A DNA stretch of 64,000 nucleotides from Epichloe hybrida (taxonomy: Eukaryota > Ascomycota > Sordariomycetes > Hypocreales > Clavicipitaceae), in NCBI GenBank assembly GCA_019022495.1, contig JAFEKR010000005.1, positions 372,001-436,000 on the forward strand. The letters run 5' to 3'. The notes below the pieces were generated by a model. It was not told where the DNA came from. It saw only the letters and a program-made list of their open reading frames with translations, and made no database searches. Positions 58,684 through 64,000 of this stretch are shown here, in pieces (the first letter of the stretch is position 1; each line of letters opens with the position of its first letter). The translations under genes were made by a program, and so were the position numbers.

Positions 58684-58919
58684 AGAAGACTTCCCTTCTA
58701 TAAAAAAGGAAGGACCTGTGAGAAAGAAGCTTTTCCCTTCTATAAAAAGGAATTAATTATGGCTACAGAAGACTTCCCTTCTATAAAAAAGGAAGGATCC
58801 GTGAGATAGAAGCTTTTTCCCTTCTATAAAAAGGAATAAATTTCAAATATAGAAGACTTCCCTTCTATAAAAAAGGAAGGACCTGTAATATAGAAGCTTT
58901 TCCCTTCTATAAAAAGGAA
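58684..58919 (+). repeat. three 83-84-bp tandem repeats in the element B leader
   Basis: Units begin at 58684, 58767 and 58851 with AGAAGACTTCCC. Each contains two near-palindromes, CTTCCCTTCTATAAAAAAGGAAG and a TTCCCTTCTATAAAAAGGAA half, able to form hairpins just before the gag start codon. Confidence 0.9.
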
Positions 58920-58920
58920 A

Positions 58921-60170
58921 ATGGATACTAAAGGAAAGGGAAAGGGACCTGTTATCCCTGACCCTAGTGCGCAAGAGGTTCTAAATAACCAGCTAAAAGA
59001 GCAGGCTATTAAGTAACAAGCAACTATAGACTAGTTATTAGAGAAGCTAGAAAGCCTATCTATAACTGTAAATAGTTGTATGGAGGGTGTGGAATCTGAT
59101 AAGCCCGCTAGTTAGCAGCAAGATCAGTAGCCTATTCAAGAACAACAAGCTGAATCTAGCTCTGTACAAGTAACCTTTAATAATTCAATTATTAAGGAAT
59201 TTAATAAGAGGGTTTATAGTTTCCTAGAGACTGCTAGGCTTAAAGGAGCTGAAAACTTTGAATAATGGAAACAAGCCCTAACTATCTAATTGAGCTTTAG
59301 GCATGCCTAATTTTCTAGATAATCCGGAGAGTTCTAGGGCGCTAGGGGATCTAGATTAAGCTATTATCCTTATGTTACTAAGGGATAGTTGTATAGAAGG
59401 ACCCTAAGCTGCTATAACTTAGCAAAAATCACCTGAAGAAGCCTATAATTTACTTGTAAGGCAATATTTACATAGCGTTGAAATCCAGAGGGGGTCCTTA
59501 TATTTAGAATTTTATAACCTGAACTTTCAAGAGTTTAAGAGGACTCTAGAGTCCTTTAATGCAGTCTTTAATAATCTACTAGCTAGATTATCGATTTTAG
59601 GGGTCCTGATTGCTCTAATAGATCAGGTTAATCAATATCTTTAATCCCTAAAATTAACCTTCCCTTAGTGGGCTAAGAGGCAATGATTCAGTATGCGTAC
59701 AAATAGGGCTATAGGGGCTCCCCTAGATGCCCTAAATCTTTAATTCTTAATGGCAGACCTTGTAGCAGAATAAAGGGATAAGTTATCTATGGTATCCAAA
59801 GCCCTGAATTATAGGGCTAAAAACCTTAAAAAGGGTGCCAAAGAAAAAGAAAAGGCCCCTAAGGATTAGAAGTAGAAAGGAGGCTCTGAAGAAAATAAGG
59901 GCTCTTCTAATTCTAATTCTTCTTCTAATAAGAAGAAGAAAAAGAAGCAAAAAGGTTAAAAATCAGATAAAAAGGATAATAAAGAGACCTCTGGAGAGGG
60001 ATCTTTTATACTAGGAAATTACAACCTTTCTAACGGTGCTCTTAAACCGTACAAGAAGCCTAGCCTTCATAAGACTAGTTATAAGAGCTCTAGTGATAGT
60101 AGCTCTAATTCTAGCTCTTCTAAATCGGATAATGATGAAAATCAAGAAATTAAAACCTTAAATGGCTTTA
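58921..60170 (+). pseudogene. Copia gag remnant of element B
   Basis: ATG at 58921 follows the leader repeats. The frame is Lys/Gly-rich at first and then reads as a gag-like helical segment with amber stops where Gln or Trp codons are expected, plus at least one frame change after about 59290. A Lys/Ser-rich low-complexity end lies at 59830-60150. Confidence 0.75.
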
Positions 60171-61014
60171 ATTATTATAGCAAAGACATGAAAAAGGCCC
60201 TATTATATAATACAGGTTTGACTGTACATATAGTTAATTCTAGGGAGGTCTTTAGGGATTATATCCCCTATAAAAAGGGGGAATCCAACCCTATTATAAC
60301 TAGTAGTGGCCCTATTTACGCTAAGGGTCATGGTAGTGCTGTTTTTAAGGTCCTATATCAGAAAAATCCAGCTAAATATAGGACCTTAGTGCTTAAAGAT
60401 ACGCTATATTTTCCTTAGCTTAATGTTAATATAGTTAGTGGACTTACGCACTATATATCTAGTGGTTACCTTATAAAAAACCTACTTTATCTTAAAGATA
60501 GGTCTCTTATTGCAACCTTAGATATAGAAAAACATGGTTTTTTCTTTCACGTTAAAAACCAATCTACGCCTAAGTTATCTAAAGGGCCCTGTAATAATTC
60601 GTATTATATCCGACCTTTTACCTACGCCGCTTTTAAGGGTCATAGCTATCCGATTAGCTACCCTATAGAGGTTCAAATTCCCTCTAAAAAGCCGGATTAG
60701 GCTTCTGATTTAGACGAAATCAACGAAAATAATAATGATATTAAAGAAATCGTACGGGATGATTTAGGGGAATTAGTCCCTTCTTCTTCGCCTATAGCCC
60801 TAGGTTAGGTCCCTTATAAATCTAAGGAAATAGATTTAGGGGTGTTAGAGGGCCCTAGTGGAGGAAAAGGGTCCCTAATACCTCTCCAAGAGGCCTGTGG
60901 TTCTCAAGGGGCCTAGCAGGGGACTAGTGAAGAGGGCCCTAGTCTAGATCCTAATTCAGACCCTAAGGATCTTCAATATCAACGGTTGTTAGAACTAGCT
61001 GGCCTATGGCATGT
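60171..61014 (+). pseudogene. Copia protease and pre-integrase remnant of element B
   Basis: The 76-codon open frame at 60188-60418 contains the protease active-site segment (NTGLTVHIVNS), in which the catalytic Asp is replaced by Asn, as a G-to-A change would give. Downstream is a Copia-type spacer, then the Leu-Trp-His start of the pre-integrase zinc region, cut by the TRIM-like element. Confidence 0.75.
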
Positions 61015-61124
61015 TGTCAGAACCCTGAAGGTGTGCAAGGTAAGCCACTAGACCAAAAGATCCACCAATGCTAGCTCTCGCTCGCATTGCACCTTACAAC
61101 TGATTATTAGGCTTGCACCTGACA
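61015..61124 (-). repeat. left terminal repeat of the TRIM-like element
   Basis: 110 bp, TGTCAG...CTGACA, with a box A-like TGGTCTAGTGG on the minus strand at about 61045-61055. Confidence 0.92.
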
Positions 61125-61466
61125 ATTATCCCCCCTTTTCCTAAGGCGCGCCCCGAGCCACGGCCCCGAGCCACGGCCCCGCAGCTAACTAGCTAGCTAG
61201 GACAAGCCCCACAGGCCCGCTTGTGCGACCCTTGGATCCAGATAGGCCCGGCTTCCGTGGCCTCTAGGATAATCAACCAATTGTGAACCCCCAAGGCCCA
61301 GTACGCACGCCACCTAGGCCCTCATTACAGGTAACCTAAGTGCACGCGGCAACCACTGTACTTACCCTGTAAGCCTGACGCAAGCACCCTAGCCTAGCAA
61401 TCGAACCTAGGACCTAGCGATCAATTTGTCAAATTAAACCTAGGGCCTAGCACAAGCCCACCCGTC

Positions 61467-61478
61467 GGGATTCGAACC
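61467..61478 (-). promoter_or_regulatory. pol III box B-like site inside the TRIM-like element
   Basis: Minus-strand GGTTCGAATCCC matches the tRNA T-arm box B consensus. It lies about 75 bases downstream (minus direction) of the box A-like site at 61552-61562. No complete tRNA can be folded here, so this would be a relic or a borrowed promoter. Confidence 0.5.
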
Positions 61479-61521
61479 TAAGACCTAGTGTAGCTAGAAG
61501 ACCCGTGAGAGCTAGCATAAA

Positions 61522-61631
61522 TGTCAGAACCCTAAAGGTATGCAAGGTAAGCCACTAGACCAAAAGATCCACCAATGCTAGCTCTCGCTCGCATTGCACC
61601 TTACAACTGATTATTAGGCTTGCACCTGACA
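61522..61631 (-). repeat. right terminal repeat of the TRIM-like element
   Basis: 110 bp, same structure. The box A-like site is at 61552-61562 (minus). Confidence 0.92.
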
Positions 61632-61636
61632 CATGT

Positions 61637-64000
61637 ACGATTAGGGCACCTAGGTCTTCCTTTGCTAAAGAAAACTAGCCTTATAACTAAAGGAATCCCT
61701 GATTTTTCTAAAATTAAGGATAAGGATTTTAGATGTATTGCTTGTGATCAATCTAAGGCAGTTAGAAGACCCAGGAAATTAGCTATCCCTGACCCCCTAA
61801 GAGCTCTAGATCGAATAGAGGGGGATACGCTAAAAATCAGCCCCACGCCGTATAATAAGCAGTTAATTTGCTTATTTCTAGTTGATCGAAAGACTAGATA
61901 TAAGTGGGTTATCTTATTACCTAATAAGGAAGGCCTAACTATTTATAAGGCTATCAAAGGCTTCTTCAAAGGGCTTAAAAATCAACTAGGTCAATATCCT
62001 AGGCACCTTCACTTCGATGGGGGCTAGGAAATTGATTCTAGTTGTCAAGCTTGGTTGAATTCTAAAGGGATTAAATTTACGACTTCTAGTCCCTATATCC
62101 ATGAGCAAAATGGATTAGCAGAACGTTTAATTCGTACTATTCTAGATCAATTAAGGGCTACTATCCAGTGGGCAAAATTACCGTTATTTTTATGGTGTTT
62201 TGTATTACCTGCAGTTGTTAACCTAGTTAATATAACTGCTAATACTACTAAGGATGAAAGCCCTGAACAGCTGCTATCTAGGGAGCTAAATCAGCCTTAT
62301 ATAACTGATATTAGTAGTATTAGAGCTATAGGATCTCACTATGAGATTCTAATCCCCCTGGAAAAACAACCTAAAGCCTAGAAGTTAGCAGCTAGGACTA
62401 TCCCTAGAAGACTTTTAGCTACACTAGGTTCTAACACCTACCTAGTGTACATTCCCTCTAAAAGGCTAGTTACAAAGACTAGCTTTATTAAGATTATAGA
62501 ACCTATAGGCCCTGTTTCTAAAGGCTTACCTAGGATTTCTATAGGGGATAACCCTTTAGAGGGGGAAAATAATTTAGATTAACAATATCTAGATTAAGGT
62601 TCAAAGGATTACCCTATAGATAACATAGGTATCCCTGTAGGTTAAGAAAGTCCACCTACAGGCCCTAAAGAACCCCCTAAAGGCTTAATTCTAGCGGATC
62701 CCATACAGGCGTAGCCTATAACTCAACTAGGAAATCAGATTTTGACTTCGGACCTTGATTTTGATAAAATTATTGATTTCAACCCTAATATCGACCCTAT
62801 GGATGTTAATATTAGTTCCCCTTCTTCTCTAGATTTTATAAAAGAAATCTGCTTTAAGGTATAGGAGAAGCTAAAGGAAAAGAATCCTATTAGCCCTAAG
62901 CCTAAGACCTAGAAGCAGGCTATATCTAGCCCTGAAAGGGATAAATGAATAGAAGCCACGTATAAGGAATACAAACAGCTTCTAAAGGCTAGTACTTTTA
63001 AATTTATAGGGAAAGATTAAATCCCTAAGGGCCGAAAAGTACTAAAGAATAGGCTTGTTTATAAGCTTAAAAAGGATAAAGAAAATAATCCTTTAAAATA
63101 TAAGGCTTAACTCATTGCTAAGGGATTTATGCAAATTAAAGGCCTAGATTACCTAGAGACCTTCGCTGCTATAAGCATTCCCCTTAGCTAGAGGATTTTA
63201 CTAGCCCTAGTAGCTTAGAATAACTAGGAAATCGAACAAATCGATTTTATAGGAGCTTTTCTTAATAGTAAGCTATAACAACAGATTTATATGGTTATTC
63301 TAGAAGGGTTTATTGAATTCCTTAAGGCAAATCCTAAACTAGCTAAATTAGCTAGAAGTTTTGGCTGGAAACCTTCTAAAGATTAAGTAATTTTATTACA
63401 GAAGTCTTTATACAGCATAAAACAAAGCTTAAGGGAATGGTAACAAGCGCTAATATTAGTGCTTAAATCCCTAGGATTTAACCCTCTAATATCTAACCTA
63501 GCTATTTTCTTTAATCCTTCAACCAAAACCTTCGTCATTACGTACATTAATGACTATCTTCTAATTGGACCGGATTTATCTTATATCCAAAGGCTTAAAA
63601 AGGAACTTCATAAAGTCTATCTAATAGAAGATAGGGGGCCTGCTAAATTCTTCTTAGGGGTTTAAATTATACGAGATAGGCCTAATAGAATACTAAAAAT
63701 TCATTAATCTTAGTATATATTAGAAGCCTTAAAATAATTTAATATGCTAGATAGTAAGCCTATTAGTATACCTCTTTAGCTAGGCGTTTTAGCTACGTAG
63801 ATAACTAAGTTTTTAATAGCTAGCGAAATCAAGCTTTATCAGTGCATTATAGGGACTATAATGTACCTAATATTGCTTATAAGGCCTGATACAGCTTTTA
63901 AGCTACAGTGGTTATCTACTACACTAGCTAGCCCTTATATAGAATACCTAAAAGTAGCTAAAAATCTGCTAAGGTATCTATTAGGGACTAGATTCCTTGC
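61637..64000 (+). pseudogene. Copia integrase and reverse transcriptase remnant of element B
   Basis: It opens with RLGHLGLPLL and an F-x-CxxC zinc half (FRCIACDQSK). Integrase core pieces follow in two open frames, 61620-62027 and 62055-62381 (FLVDRKTRYKW; PYIHEQNGLAERLIRT), separated by a stop at a Trp/Gln-like position. A Pro-rich linker leads to reverse transcriptase, where the catalytic Tyr-x-Asp-Asp reads YINDYL (63540-63560), the first Asp changed to Asn. The frame ends in amber stops, and the element continues past the window. Confidence 0.85.

Larger units (their letters stand above)
61015..61631 (-). mobile_element. 617-bp TRIM-like element with 110-bp terminal direct repeats
   Basis: Direct repeats at 61015-61124 and 61522-61631 start TGTCAG and end CTGACA; they differ at two positions, both transitions. 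A perfect 5-bp target duplication, CATGT, lies at 61010-61014 and 61632-61636. The 397-bp interior is GC-rich and non-coding. Read on the minus strand, a polypurine tract (AGGAAAAGGGGGGATAA) lies against the 3' repeat, so the element points minus. Its insertion splits the pre-integrase segment of element B, which rejoins as LWH-xRLGHLGLPLL when the element and one duplication are taken out. It resembles terminal-repeat retrotransposons in miniature (TRIMs) in size and layout. Confidence 0.9.
57801..64000 (+). mobile_element. Copia element B, 5' part (LTR, gag, protease, integrase, RT); continues past the window
   Basis: Plus orientation: 5' LTR 57801-58621, a primer-site-like sequence, a leader with three 83-84-bp repeats, then gag, protease, integrase and reverse transcriptase remnants to the window end. 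It is inserted in element A, in the opposite orientation, directly after GTAGCCCT (57793-57800). It is less decayed than the Copia at 28122 and the one at 52472: open stretches of 60-135 codons survive. It carries the TRIM-like element at 61015-61631. Confidence 0.92.

Noticed and set aside
61440..61500. A tRNA gene, suggested by GGTTCGAATCCC on the minus strand
   Set aside because: No acceptor, D-arm and anticodon arm can be assembled at normal spacing; kept only as a box B-like site in the TRIM-like element.

Overview
This window is filamentous ascomycete (Pezizomycotina) nuclear DNA, most likely Sordariomycetes and plausibly Hypocreales. The support is short GT-AG introns (49-116 nt) with CTAAC or CTGAC branch points, a fused PurK-PurE AIR carboxylase, a long-tailed Cdc24, and retrotransposons ruined in the manner of repeat-induced point mutation (RIP): C-to-T and G-to-A transitions that turn CAG into TAG. 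I could not assign genus or species.

Layout. 1-5.6 kb: a small secreted Hce2-like protein and ade2. 5.6-7.6 kb: an AT-rich, RIP-ruined Copia gag-protease relic. 7.6-17.3 kb: a 97-residue unknown, a secreted protein with a tandemly repeated middle, mrp10 and cdc24. 17.3-22.7 kb: a gene-poor stretch with microsatellites and an intact-looking 459-bp MITE with a 9-bp target duplication. 22.7-27 kb: a large F-box/WD40 protein and vps60. 27.7-34.7 kb: a second MITE of the same family, split by a full-length minus-strand Copia element with a perfect 5-bp duplication. 35-48.6 kb: a gene-dense block with a 1220-residue unknown, rtt106, vfa1, yvh1 and a C2H2 zinc-finger protein. 48.6-52.5 kb: gene-free. 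52.5-64 kb: a nested pile. A RIP-ruined Copia holds a LINE/SINE-like insert and is cut by minus-strand Copia 'A'. A is cut by plus-strand Copia 'B', which runs off the window, and B carries a 617-bp TRIM-like element.

The conserved genes are housekeeping: purine synthesis (ade2), mitochondrial translation (mrp10), Cdc42 polarity (cdc24), ESCRT (vps60, and vfa1 linked to Vps4), histone deposition (rtt106), ribosome maturation and phosphatase (yvh1), and ubiquitin targeting (F-box/WD40). They do not form a cluster. The least ordinary items are the tandem-repeat secreted protein at 9.9 kb, with its decayed Lys-rich tail, and the TRIM-like element at 61.0 kb, which has an intact duplication, a polypurine tract and pol III-type boxes. 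All gene models with introns were spliced by eye, using reading-frame continuity and family alignment from memory; no transcript data were available.
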